Assembly (NCBI GenBank): GCA_963792885.1
Contig: CAWBXX010000007.1
Location: 62,001-126,000, forward strand
From: DASWJZ01 sp963792885
GTDB taxonomy: Bacteria > Pseudomonadota > Alphaproteobacteria > Rhizobiales > Afifellaceae
DNA length: 64,000 bases
Direction: 5' to 3'
Shown here piece after piece: positions 1-8,574 of the stretch (position 1 is the first letter of the stretch; each line of letters opens with the position of its first letter). Under the pieces are notes generated by a model. That model had not been told where the DNA came from. It ran no database searches and was given only the letters and a program-made list of their open reading frames with translations. A program made the position numbers and the translations under genes.

Positions 1-818
1 TCCAGCCGAGCACCGATTCCTCGATCAGCACCTCGTTGGTGGGCGAAGCGTCGAGGCCGCCGAGCACCAGCTCGTAAAGCTCGTCGAGGGTGTAGGCGAT
101 GCCGCCGCCGGTGCCGGCGAGCGTGAAGGAGGGGCGGATGATCGCCGGCAGCCCGGTGACGTTCAGCGCATGCAGCGCCTGAAGCTGTGCAGTCAGACGA
201 TGCTCGTCGCGCCTGAGCCGCTCGCCGAGAATTCCACTCCGCCTCGAATGCGACGAGCGCTTTGGCGCGTGCCGCGCCTTGCGGAAGCTTCGCCTCGATC
301 GCCGCGACCCGGCTCTCGCGCTCCTCGCGGAAACGCTTCTTCAGGTCCGAGGTGTTGACGAAGGCGGCCTTCGGAGTCTCAAGCCCGATGCGCTGCATCG
401 CCTCGCGGAAGAGCTCGCGGTCCTCCGCCATGTCGATGGCGTCGGCGGTCGCCCCGATCATCTCCACGTCGAACTTTTCGAGCACTCCCATGCGCCGGAG
501 CGAGAGCGCTGTGTTGAGCGCCGTCTGCCCTCCCATCGTCGGCAGGAGTGCGAAGCCGCCGGGAAGGACATGCCGCTCCTTCTCGATGATCTTCGCTACG
601 ATCTCCGGCGTGATCGGCTCGACATAGGTGGCGTCAGCAAGCTCCGGATCGGTCATGATCGTCGCCGGATTGGAGTTGATGAGCACGATCCGGTAGCCCT
701 CGGCTTTCAGGGCCTTGATCGCCTGCGTGCCGGAATAGTCAAACTCGCAGGCCTGCCCGATGACGATCGGACCCGCACCGATGATGAGGATCGTTGAGAT
801 GTCGGTGCGTTTGGGCAT
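1..818 (-). CDS. carB: Carbamoyl-phosphate synthase large subunit, N-terminal part (partial)
   Basis: This is the large, ammonia-using subunit of carbamoyl-phosphate synthase, which makes carbamoyl phosphate for pyrimidines and arginine with CarA. The start codon at 818 opens with MPKRTDI and is followed by the N-terminal pre-ATP-grasp signature GAGPIVIGQACEFDYSG and by PTMGGQTALN. The gene runs off the left edge, where it reads EVLIEESVLGW, so only about a quarter of the usual ~1080 residues is present. The alphaproteobacterial insert (around residues 145-205) is present. One extra base near 206-212 shifts the frame (AQAR to DEHRLTAQ). Because the gene is essential, this is most likely a sequencing error. 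carA lies 2.5 kb to the right on the same strand. Confidence 0.93.
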   Translation of the reverse strand, partial: MPKRTDISTILIIGAGPIVIGQACEFDYSGTQAIKALKAEGYRIVLINSNPATIMTDPELADATYVEPITPEIVAKIIEKERHVLPGGFALLPTMGGQTALNTALSLRRMGVLEKFDVEMIGATADAIDMAEDRELFREAMQRIGLETPKAAFVNTSDLKKRFREERESRVAAIEAKLPQGAARAKALVAFEAEWNSRRAAQARRASSDCTASGAACAERHRAAGDHPPLLHARRHRRRHRLHPRRALRAGARRPRRFAHQRGADRGIGARL

Positions 819-958
819 CGGCGGGCGCGGTTCGAACGAAGCCCCGGCACGGCGGCTCCGCCCGGGGCTGGTCAATGGAATCTGTTAGATGACGCGGCGC
901 TTATAGGCGCAATCGGTGCTCTGGGAAAGGGCACGCCAGCGCGCCCCAGCACTCTCCT

Positions 959-1249
959 TCAGGCGGCCGTCCGCTCCCGCTCCAGGCGCACGAACGCCCC
1001 GATCGATGAATCGTCGTCTTCGCCGCTGGGCGCCGTCTCGGCGGCGGCGCCGTCGAAGGCTTCGACCCCGACGGAGAGCGCGTAGCAGGCAAGCTCGACG
1101 GTTTTCGGGATGACTACCTTCTTCGAGCCGCGGTTCCCGGTCTCGTAGTATTGGATCATCCGCTTCTTGAGGCCGAGCTTCTCGGCGGCCTCCTTCTGCT
1201 TCAACCCGCGCGACTTGCGCCACGCCCGGAACTCAGCTGGGCTCATCAT
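959..1249 (-). CDS. Small XRE-type helix-turn-helix DNA-binding protein
   Basis: The 96-residue product has one N-terminal helix-turn-helix (residues 4-45; RAWRKSRGLKQKEAAEKLGL, then a recognition helix with QYYETG), typical of Cro/CI-like regulators that bind short operators. The C-terminal half is acidic and unassigned. The start is supported by an AGGAGGGG ribosome site just upstream. It ends 140 bases before carB and reads the same way, so it could share a transcript with carB or regulate nearby genes. No target is evident from the sequence. Confidence 0.75.
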   Translation of the reverse strand: MMSPAEFRAWRKSRGLKQKEAAEKLGLKKRMIQYYETGNRGSKKVVIPKTVELACYALSVGVEAFDGAAAETAPSGEDDDSSIGAFVRLERERTAA

Positions 1250-1458
1250 CCCCTCCTGGCGTTGCTTTTAACCCCCGATTGCGGCCCCGCGACGACGGAC
1301 GGCGGCAGAGTTCGGTCGGTTCTTCGTCACAATCAAGAGCGCCGGCCAGCTTGCCGCAGGCGTCGCCATGGGCAAAGTCGCTGAAAGCCGCCCGGATCGG
1401 CTATACCCGGGCGGCTTGCCCGACTCGCCGGTGGGCCCGCCGCGGAGCTGCAAATGCC

Positions 1459-2019
1459 ATGAACCCGAACGACGACGCCATTCGCCTGCTTGCCCAGCGC
1501 CTTCTCGACATCGGTCCCGGGGACATGCCCGCACGCGAGCGCCGCGTCCTCGAGCGCATGGCGAAGCGCCTCGCCATCTCCCGCAATGTCAACAGCGAGT
1601 TCGAGAAACAGCAGACTTTCGGGGAACGGCTCGCCGACCGGGTTGCGGAGGTCGGCGGCTCGTGGAGCTTCATCATCGGCTTCGGCGTGTTCATTGTCTT
1701 TTGGGTGTTTCTGAACACGGCGCTCCTTGCCGGGCTCCTTGGAGGCTTCGACCCTTACCCGTTCATTTTCCTGAACCTGCTTCTTTCGCTGCTCGCCGCG
1801 ATGCAGGCGCCGGTCATCATGATGTCGCAGAACCGTCAGGCGGCGAAGGATCGGCTGGCGGCGGCGCACGACTACGAGGTGAACTTGAAGTCCGAGATCG
1901 AGATTGCGGCGCTGCACGAGAAGCTGGATCAAATCCGCAGCCACGAGCTGGCTCTGCTCCTGGATCGCATCGAAGTCGCGCTTCGGGAGTTGCAGGAGGA
2001 GCGTTCGCGGCTTTCTTGA
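1459..2019 (+). CDS. DUF1003-family membrane protein
   Basis: The 186-residue protein has a charged N-terminal region, two adjacent membrane helices at about residues 70-90 and 95-115, and a charged coiled-coil tail rich in E, L and R. The block FGERLADRVAEVGGSWSFI, then NLLLSLLAAMQAPVIMMSQNRQ, is characteristic of the DUF1003 family of small inner-membrane proteins. Their function is not established. The open frame extends upstream, but the family start MNPNDD at 1459 is the natural one. It is transcribed away from the HTH gene to its left. Confidence 0.8.
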   Translation: MNPNDDAIRLLAQRLLDIGPGDMPARERRVLERMAKRLAISRNVNSEFEKQQTFGERLADRVAEVGGSWSFIIGFGVFIVFWVFLNTALLAGLLGGFDPYPFIFLNLLLSLLAAMQAPVIMMSQNRQAAKDRLAAAHDYEVNLKSEIEIAALHEKLDQIRSHELALLLDRIEVALRELQEERSRLS

Positions 2020-2133
2020 ACGCCGCGCTTCGGCTACCCCTTTTCGGGGGCCTGAAACTTGCCGCGGTTTGGCGGCTTATTATGCAATGACTCCGGCGGG
2101 CTGACACCGGCCGGGGCGGCATGGAGGCGATCG

Positions 2134-3063
2134 ATGCGGTGGCAAGGTCGGCGGCAGAGCGAGAATATCCGCGACGTGCGCGACAGCGGCGGAGGGCTGG
2201 ACGGCGGCTTCGGAGGTGGCCTCGGCGGCGGCTTGGGAGGCGGCCTCGGCGGTGGCCGCGGGCCGATTGTCGTCCGCCGTGCGGGCGGCGGGGGCATCGG
2301 CGCGATCATCGTGATCCTGGTCGTCGCCTATTTCCTCGGCGTCAACCCGCTTGAGCTGCTGAATGGCGGGGGGACGAACGCGCCGACCTCGCAGACCCAG
2401 ACCGCGTCGCGCTCCGGCGTGAGCGACGAGATGCGCGACTTCGTCGCGACCGTGCTCGCCGATACGGAGGACGCCTGGACTGCGATCCTCAAAGATCAGG
2501 AAGGCAAGGACTATCCGAAGCCGACGCTGACCCTCTTCTCCGGCGGCGTGCGGTCGGCGTGCGGCGCTGCGAGCTCCGCCACCGGGCCGTTCTACTGCCC
2601 GGGGGATCAGAACGTCTACATCGACCTCGATTTCTACGACGAGCTTCGCACGCGCTTCGGCGCGCCGGGCGACTTCGCCGAGGCCTATGTCCTCGCCCAC
2701 GAGGTCGGCCACCACGTGCAGAACGTGCTCGGCATCCTGCCGGCTGTGCACGCGCGGCAGGCACGCGTGGACGAGACCGCGGCGAACGCGCTGTCGGTTC
2801 GCACCGAGCTGCAGGCCGATTGCTTCGCCGGCATCTGGGCGAACCACACGGAGAAGGAAGGCATTCTCGATCCTGGCGACATCGACGAGGCGCTGACCGC
2901 CGCCGCCGCGGTTGGCGACGACACGCTCCAGCGCCAGTCGCAAGGCTACGTCGTCCCGGACAGCTTCACGCACGGCACCTCGGAGCAGCGCGCCAAGTGG
3001 TTCCGCCGCGGCTACGAGGAGGGCAAGCTCGACGCTTGCGACACGTTCTCGGGCGATATCTGA
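2134..3063 (+). CDS. ypfJ: YpfJ-type putative neutral zinc metallopeptidase
   Basis: The 309-residue protein starts MRWQGRRQSENIRDVR behind a GGAGG site, the usual start for this family. A glycine-rich linker (about residues 20-47, GG/GLGGG repeats) precedes one membrane segment (about 55-75). The remainder is a putative extracytoplasmic peptidase domain containing the zinc site HEVGHH (HExxH) near residue 190 and a downstream ELQADCFAG block that supplies the third ligand region. Length and domain order match the family. Substrate is unknown. It is followed after 42 bases by a small same-strand gene. Confidence 0.85.
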   Translation: MRWQGRRQSENIRDVRDSGGGLDGGFGGGLGGGLGGGLGGGRGPIVVRRAGGGGIGAIIVILVVAYFLGVNPLELLNGGGTNAPTSQTQTASRSGVSDEMRDFVATVLADTEDAWTAILKDQEGKDYPKPTLTLFSGGVRSACGAASSATGPFYCPGDQNVYIDLDFYDELRTRFGAPGDFAEAYVLAHEVGHHVQNVLGILPAVHARQARVDETAANALSVRTELQADCFAGIWANHTEKEGILDPGDIDEALTAAAAVGDDTLQRQSQGYVVPDSFTHGTSEQRAKWFRRGYEEGKLDACDTFSGDI

Positions 3064-3105
3064 CCCAACGGTCGCGTGGACGAGGAGAGGGCGAGGAACA
3101 AATCT

Positions 3106-3344
3106 ATGGCGCACATCACCTATCGGATCGTCGAGCACGACGGCGGCTGGGCCTACAAGCTCGGCGACGTGTTCTCCGAGACGTTTCCGACGCATGCCGC
3201 GGCCGTCAAGGCGGCGCACCGAGTGGCAGCCGAGCAGCGCGCGCCCGGCGAGACCCACGCGATCGAATACGAGGACGCCGACGGCAACTGGCACGAGGAA
3301 TTGTCGCGCGGCGCGACCGGCCGGACGCGGACGTGGAGGGTTAG
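3106..3344 (+). CDS. DUF2188-like small protein (frame broken near its end)
   Basis: The frame starts MAHITYRIVEHDGGWAYK and continues with FPTHAAAVKAAHRVA and the DGNWHEEL block typical of DUF2188 proteins, which are short single-domain proteins of unknown role. One base is missing near 3312. Restoring it gives the family-like end DRPDADVEG followed by TAG at 3342-3344. Uncorrected, the frame runs on into carA on the other strand. Restored length is about 79 residues. Its end overlaps the end of carA by four bases, tail to tail. Confidence 0.7.
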
Positions 3345-4538
3345 GCGGCGGGCGCGGCGCCCTTCTTCCGCGCCGCCATCAGCTCCACGAAGCGCTTGAA
3401 GAGATAGTGGCTGTCCTGCGGGCCGGGCGAGGCCTCCGGGTGGTACTGCACCGAGAAGACCGGTTTGTCGGTCATGCGGATGCCGCAGTTCGAGCCGTCG
3501 AAGAGCGAGACGTGCGTCTCTTCAACGTTCTCCGGCAGGCTCTTCTTGTCGAGCGCGAAGCCGTGGTTCATCGACACGATCTCGACCTTGCCGGTGGTGA
3601 AGTCCTTCACCGGATGGTTGGCGCCGTGATGGCCCTGGCGCATCTTTGTGGTCTCGCCCCCCAACGCGAGTCCGAGCATCTGGTGGCCGAGGCAGATGCC
3701 GAAGGTCGGCACGCCGGACTCCACGACCGCCTTGATCGTCGGCACGGAATATTTGCCGGTCGCCGCCGGGTCGCCCGGCCCGTTCGACAGGAAAACGCCA
3801 TCGGGCTTGCGTGAGAGCACGTCCTCCGCGCTCGCCGTCGCCGGCAGCACGGTGACCTCGCAGCCCTGGTCGGCGAGGAGCCGCAGGATGTTGCGCTTGA
3901 TGCCGTAGTCGATGGCGACGACGCGGAAGCGCGGGTGCGCCTTCGCGGTGCCCGTAGCCATTGCCGAGATGCCAGGTCGTCTCGTCCCACGAGAAGCTCT
4001 GGGCGGTCGTCACGCCGGGCACGAGGTCGAGGCCGGCCATCGTCGGCAGCTCCGCCGCTTCCTTCTTCAGCGCCGCGACATCGAACACGCCGTCCGGCGC
4101 ATTGACGACGATGCCGTTCGGCATGCCTTTCTCGCGGATGCGGGCGGTCAGCGCGCGCGTGTCGACGCCGGCGATGCCGACGATGCCGCGCGCCTTCAGC
4201 CATTGGTCGAAGCGCCGCGTCGCGCGCCAATTGGCCGGTTCGGTGATGTCGGTCTTCAGGACGCAGCCGGTGACGCCGGAACTCGCCGCCGCGTTCACCG
4301 TCTCGATGTCTTCCTCGTTCGTGCCGACATTGCCGATATGCGGGAAGGTGAAGGTGACGATCTGCCCGGCATAGGACGGGTCGGTCAGGATCTCCTCGTA
4401 GCCGGTCATCGCGGTGTTGAAGCAGACCTCGCCCGCCGCCTTGCCTTCGGCGCCGACGCCGATGCCCTCAATGACGGTGCCGTCGTCGAGGACGAGGAGG
4501 GCGGTCGCCTTCGGTTCGCTCCAGGCCGGCGTCGTCAT
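3341..4538 (-). CDS. carA: Carbamoyl-phosphate synthase small (glutaminase) subunit, one frameshift
   Basis: CarA hydrolyses glutamine and passes ammonia to CarB. The N-terminal domain (MTTPAWSEPKATALLVLDDG; CFNTAMTGYEEILTDPSY) and the class I glutamine amidotransferase domain are both recognisable. The nucleophile elbow is GICLGHQ and the catalytic His/Glu are in VQYHPEASPGP. One extra base near 3950 separates the two halves (LGNGYG, then TAKAHPRF). Removing it gives one protein of about 398 residues, the normal length. The gene is essential for de novo pyrimidine synthesis, so an assembly error is the likely cause. It diverges from yqeY. Confidence 0.93.
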
Positions 4539-4681
4539 CTTCGCTCACCCCCCGCCGCTGTCAGCCCGCGAGCGGGCAGGCGGCGTCCTTGTCGCTTCTC
4601 GGGCTATCGCTTTTCGTAAGAGTCGCCGCCATGTAAGGGCGGGCGGCAGGCGGGTCAACGCGGGCCGCGGAGATCGAGATC

Positions 4682-5131
4682 ATGCGCGAAGCGGTGAACG
4701 AGGCGCTGAAGGCGGCGATGAAGAGCCGCGACGCGGGCCGCGTCTCTGCGCTCCGCATGATCAGCGCTGCCTTCAAGGATCGCGACATTCTTGCCCGCGG
4801 CGCGGGCGCGGCTTCCGCCTCCGAGGAGGAGCTCGTCGCGGTGCTCGCGAAGATGATCCGGCAGCGCGAGGAGTCGGCGAAGGCCTACGAGGAGGGCAAG
4901 CGCCCGGAGCTCGCCGCGAAGGAGCAGGAAGAGATCGCCGTGATCCGCGCCTTCATGCCGGCGCAGATGTCGGAGGAGGAAGTGCGCGCCGCGGTCGAGG
5001 CCGCTGTGGCGGAGACCGGCGCGACGAGCATCCGCGACATGGGCAAGGTCATGGCGCTCCTGAAGGAGCGCCATGCCGGCAAGATGGATTTCGGCAAGGC
5101 GAGCGCGGCCGTGAAGGCGCGGCTCGGCTGA
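4682..5131 (+). CDS. yqeY: YqeY/GatB-C-tail-like protein
   Basis: The 149-residue, mostly helical protein begins MREAVNEALKAAMKSRD and contains the KMIRQREESAKAYEEG block and the AFMPAQMSEEEV block of the YqeY family. That family resembles the tRNA-binding C-terminal tail of GatB. A role in tRNA-linked amidation or general stress has been proposed, but none is proven. The gene sits between carA (divergent) and dnaG, a neighbourhood shared by many alphaproteobacteria, which supports the identification. Confidence 0.88.
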   Translation: MREAVNEALKAAMKSRDAGRVSALRMISAAFKDRDILARGAGAASASEEELVAVLAKMIRQREESAKAYEEGKRPELAAKEQEEIAVIRAFMPAQMSEEEVRAAVEAAVAETGATSIRDMGKVMALLKERHAGKMDFGKASAAVKARLG

Positions 5132-5177
5132 GGCGAGCGGGCGCCGCGCAGCCGAAGCGGCGCGCCCGAGACTCTCG

Positions 5178-5549
5178 CTACTTCATCATCTCGACGGTGC
5201 AGTGGGTGCTGGCCGGCATGTGCATCATGTGGTCGTCGCCCATCATCGCGTAGTTCTGGCTCTTCATCCCGCCCGGCGCGACCGCGTCCATGAAGTGCAC
5301 GTCGCCCTGCGCCACGCCGCGCACCATCCAGTGCGCCGTGGTGCCGGCAGGGATCGCTTCTTTGCCCATGTTGTGGAACTCGACCATCAAGCCGCCGGTG
5401 TCGGACATGCCGGCGCTGCAGCTGACCTCGTTGTGCATCATCATCGGTTCCTCGCCCGCCATCATATGGTCCTGCGCGAACGCGAGGGCGGGGAAGGAGA
5501 GGCAGGCGGCGGCGAAAGCGGCGAGTGCGGTATTTCGAGCAATTGTCAT
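5178..5549 (-). CDS. Secreted methionine- and histidine-rich small protein
   Basis: The 123-residue product has a clear Sec signal peptide (residues 1-23; hydrophobic AALAAFAAACLSFPALAFA, then cleavage before QDHMM). The mature part contains clusters of Met and His (DHMMAGEEPMMMH near the N-terminus; DDHMMHMPASTH near the C-terminus), two cysteines and a beta-rich core. Such Met/His clusters are common in periplasmic copper-handling proteins, so a metal-binding role is inferred, not shown. The start at 5549 is chosen because a GGAGG site lies just upstream and the longer frame would bury the signal peptide. Confidence 0.65.
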   Translation of the reverse strand: MTIARNTALAAFAAACLSFPALAFAQDHMMAGEEPMMMHNEVSCSAGMSDTGGLMVEFHNMGKEAIPAGTTAHWMVRGVAQGDVHFMDAVAPGGMKSQNYAMMGDDHMMHMPASTHCTVEMMK

Positions 5550-5686
5550 CGGCGGAACCTCCGGGGTTTGGGGCTGGCCGGACCTTGCGCGCCGTTCACG
5601 CCGCTTCACAATTCAACGCGGTTCAAGAAAGCGCCAGACCGCGCTCCCGGCGACTCACGACAGCGCGAACAGCGCGTGTCGAGACC

Positions 5687-6387
5687 TCAGCCGTCGAGCT
5701 CCGGATAGTGGCGGAAGATGCCGTCCTCGTTGAAGGGGATGCGCTGCTCGCTCGTGAGATAGGTCTTGATGCGCGGCCTCACCGCGACCCGGTCGCGGAG
5801 CGCGACGACGCGCGGAACCTTGGCAAGCTCGCGCTTCATCGCCTTCGGAAAGGCGTAGGAGAGGCCCTCGACCACCTGGAACAGCGACAGGTCCGCTGTC
5901 GTGAGCCGGGCGCCGACGAGATGCGCGTCGCCCTTCGGGTTGCGCTGTAAGGATCATCTCGAACCAGTCGAGGAATTTCGGAATGCGGCTCTCGCGGAAC
6001 AGCTTCGCCCGGCGGAGCGACTCCGGCTTCTGGTCCTCGTAATAGAAGTCGCCGCCGAGCGGATGGTGGGTGTCGTGCGCCTCGACTACGAGGTCGGCGA
6101 TGGTGAGCTGGATCTGGTGCGTCCAGAGGCGCCCGGCCTCGCTTTTCGGCGCGAGCCCGTGCTTGTCGCCGAGATAGAGCAGGATGTTGGCCGTCTGGCC
6201 GATCACCTTCTTTCCGTCCCTCAGGTAGGGCGGCGCGAAGGAGCGGGGTTTCAGCGGAATCGGCGTCACAGGGCGAGCCGCCCTCGCGCCAGACGTCGAC
6301 ATAGGCCGCGCCCGCCTCCTCCAGCGCCAGGCGGACGAATTCGCCGCGGCCCTGGATCGAGGGCCAGTAATAGAGCTCGTAGGGCAC
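5687..6387 (-). CDS. Glutathione S-transferase-like protein, two frameshifts
   Basis: Three frame segments join into one glutathione transferase-like protein of about 233 residues. The thioredoxin-fold N-terminus has PYELYYWPSIQGRGEFVRLALEE in two overlapping blocks. A middle part has GQTANILLYLGDKHGL, and a helical C-terminal domain has TTADLSLFQVVEGLSYAFP. A GTG start at 6387 follows a GGAGG site. Extra bases are needed near 6270 and near 5950. It is convergent with the small secreted-protein gene to its left only in position, since both read leftward. The role is probably detoxification, but the substrate cannot be read from sequence. Confidence 0.75.
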
Positions 6388-6494
6388 TCGTCGCCTCCAA
6401 TAGGTGTCGGCACCTGTGTTTTTCGGGCGCTCCGGGCCGAACGCTGCGCGCCCGGCAATGCGCATACCCGAATCACATGTTAAATGCCGTCAGC

Positions 6495-8409
6495 ATGCGT
6501 TTCTCTCCCGCCTTTCTCGATGACATCCGCGCCCGCGTGCCGATCTCGGACGTGATCGGCCGGAAGGTCACATGGGACAAGCGGAAGTCCAATCCCGGGC
6601 GCGGCGATTACTGGGCCTGCTGTCCCTTCCACGGCGAGAAGACGCCGTCCTTCCACGCGGAGAACCGCAAGGGCCGCTATCATTGCTTCGGCTGCGGCGT
6701 CTCCGGCGACCATTTCACCTTCCTGGTCGAGCAGGAGGGGCTGAGCTTCCCGGAGGCCGTGGCGCAGCTCGCTCAGGAGGCGGGGCTGCCGCTTCCCGAC
6801 CGCGATCCGGATTCGGAGAAGCGCGAGGCCCAGCGCGCCTCGCTTCACGATGTAGTGGAGAAGGCGGCGCGCTTCTTCGAGGAGGCGCTGCACGGCCCGG
6901 ATGGCGGGAAGGCGCGCGCCTATCTCCGCGAGCGCGGCCTTTCGCCCGAAATCCAGAAGCGCTTCCGCATCGGCTACGCGCCGGCGAGCCGCAATGCACT
7001 GAAGGAGCATCTCGCCGCTGCGAACATCAGCCAGGAGCAGATGGTCGAGGCCGGGCTCCTGATCGCGGGCGAGGACATCCCGGTCTCCTACGACCGCTTC
7101 CGCGACCGCATCATCTTCCCGATCGCCGATTTCCGCGGCCGCGTCATCGCCTTCGGCGGGCGCGCGCTCTCGCCCGACGCGCAGGCGAAATACCTGAACT
7201 CGCCGGAGACGTCGCTCTTCCACAAGAGCCACGTGCTCTATAACGGCCAGGCCGCGCGCGCCGCCTCCCGCAAGGGCGGGCACGTCGTCGTCGTCGAGGG
7301 CTACATCGACGTCATCGCCTGCGTTGCCGCCGGCTTCGAGGCCACGGTCGCGCCGCTCGGCACGGCGCTTACCGAAGACCAGCTTCGCATGCTCTGGCAG
7401 ATGGCCGAGGAGCCGGTCCTTTGCTTCGACGGCGACGAGGCGGGCTTGAAAGCCGCGTTTCGCGCCGTCGACCTTGCGCTCGCGGAGCTGAAGCCCGGAA
7501 AGAGCATCCGCTTCGCGCTTCTGCCGGGCGGCCAGGATCCCGACGACCTCCTCCGCACGGAAGGACCGGAGTCGCTTCGCAAGATTCTCGAAGCCGCAAA
7601 GCCTCTCGTCGACATGCTGTGGCTGAGCGCCACCTACGGGCTCGACCTCGCCACGCCCGAGCGGCGCGCCGGCGTGGAGAAGGAGCTTCGCGCCGCCGTC
7701 TCCACGATCGGCGACCTCGATGTGCGGCGCTATTACGAGGCCGCCGTGAAGGAGCGGCTGGCGCACGATTTCGGCGCTGCCCGCCGTCCAACGAATCAGG
7801 CAACGGAGCGGCGTCGGTTCCGCGACCGGCGCTTCCAGCCTCAGCCGACCGGCCCGTCGGCGAGCCTGCTCGCCAATCCGCTCGTCCGCGAGGCGGGCCG
7901 GGCGCGGTGCCTCGAGCCTCGCCGAGGCGATCCTGATCGGCGTGCCGCTTCTCTACCCGGAAATCGCCGCAGAGCGCCTGGAGGCGCTCGCCGACGCGCA
8001 GTTCTCCGGCAAGGGCACCGCGGACCTTGCCGCGGCGCTTGCGGCGGAGCTGGCAGAAACACCAGGCATTTCCGCCGCGGAGCTCAGGCAATCTCTGGAG
8101 CGCGCCGGCCATACTACTGAAATAATTGCGATTCTTGAAAAACTGCGCGGCGCCGGGCTCGGCGGGCTTGCGACGGCCGGGGCGGAGCGCGCCGCCGACA
8201 TTTGGGACGACGCTGCCCACTTGCGTCTTCGCTCCGGCGCGTTATCTATCGAACGGCAGGCAGCAGCTGCGGCGCTCGGTCGTGAGGCGAGCGACGTGAA
8301 TTTGAGCCGTCTGCGGGATATCCAGGAGCAGGTGAGCCGCAGCCTTCGTCCCGATCGGCACGACGAGACGGATGAGGCGGTGATCGTGCACCCGTTCAAG
8401 CGGCGCTGA
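6495..8409 (+). CDS. dnaG: DNA primase, one frameshift
   Basis: DnaG makes RNA primers for replication. From the N-terminus there is the CHC2 zinc finger (CCPFHGEKTPSF and CFGCGVSGDH, residues ~35-65), the DnaG catalytic core, and the Toprim motifs VVVEGYIDVIA and CFDGDEAG. The C-terminal region (AERLEALADAQFSG onward) is the helicase-binding part. One extra base near 7905-7920 separates this C-terminal part from the core. Removing it gives about 637 residues, normal for the order. MRFSPAFLDD at 6495 is taken as the start; an upstream ATG at 6477 is possible. rpoD follows after 165 bases. Confidence 0.93.
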
Positions 8410-8574
8410 CGGCCGGGCCTTCGGGCCTAGATTGCCGCCGGGCGCCGGCGTGACGTGAGGCGAGGCAGCGGAAACGGCGTGGTTAAGGCGGCCTTTAGAG
8501 GGAACCGCCTAAGAAGCGCGCCATTCCCTTGAATGTGGCGGCCCTGACCGTGGGCCGGCGATACGCGAGACCAG

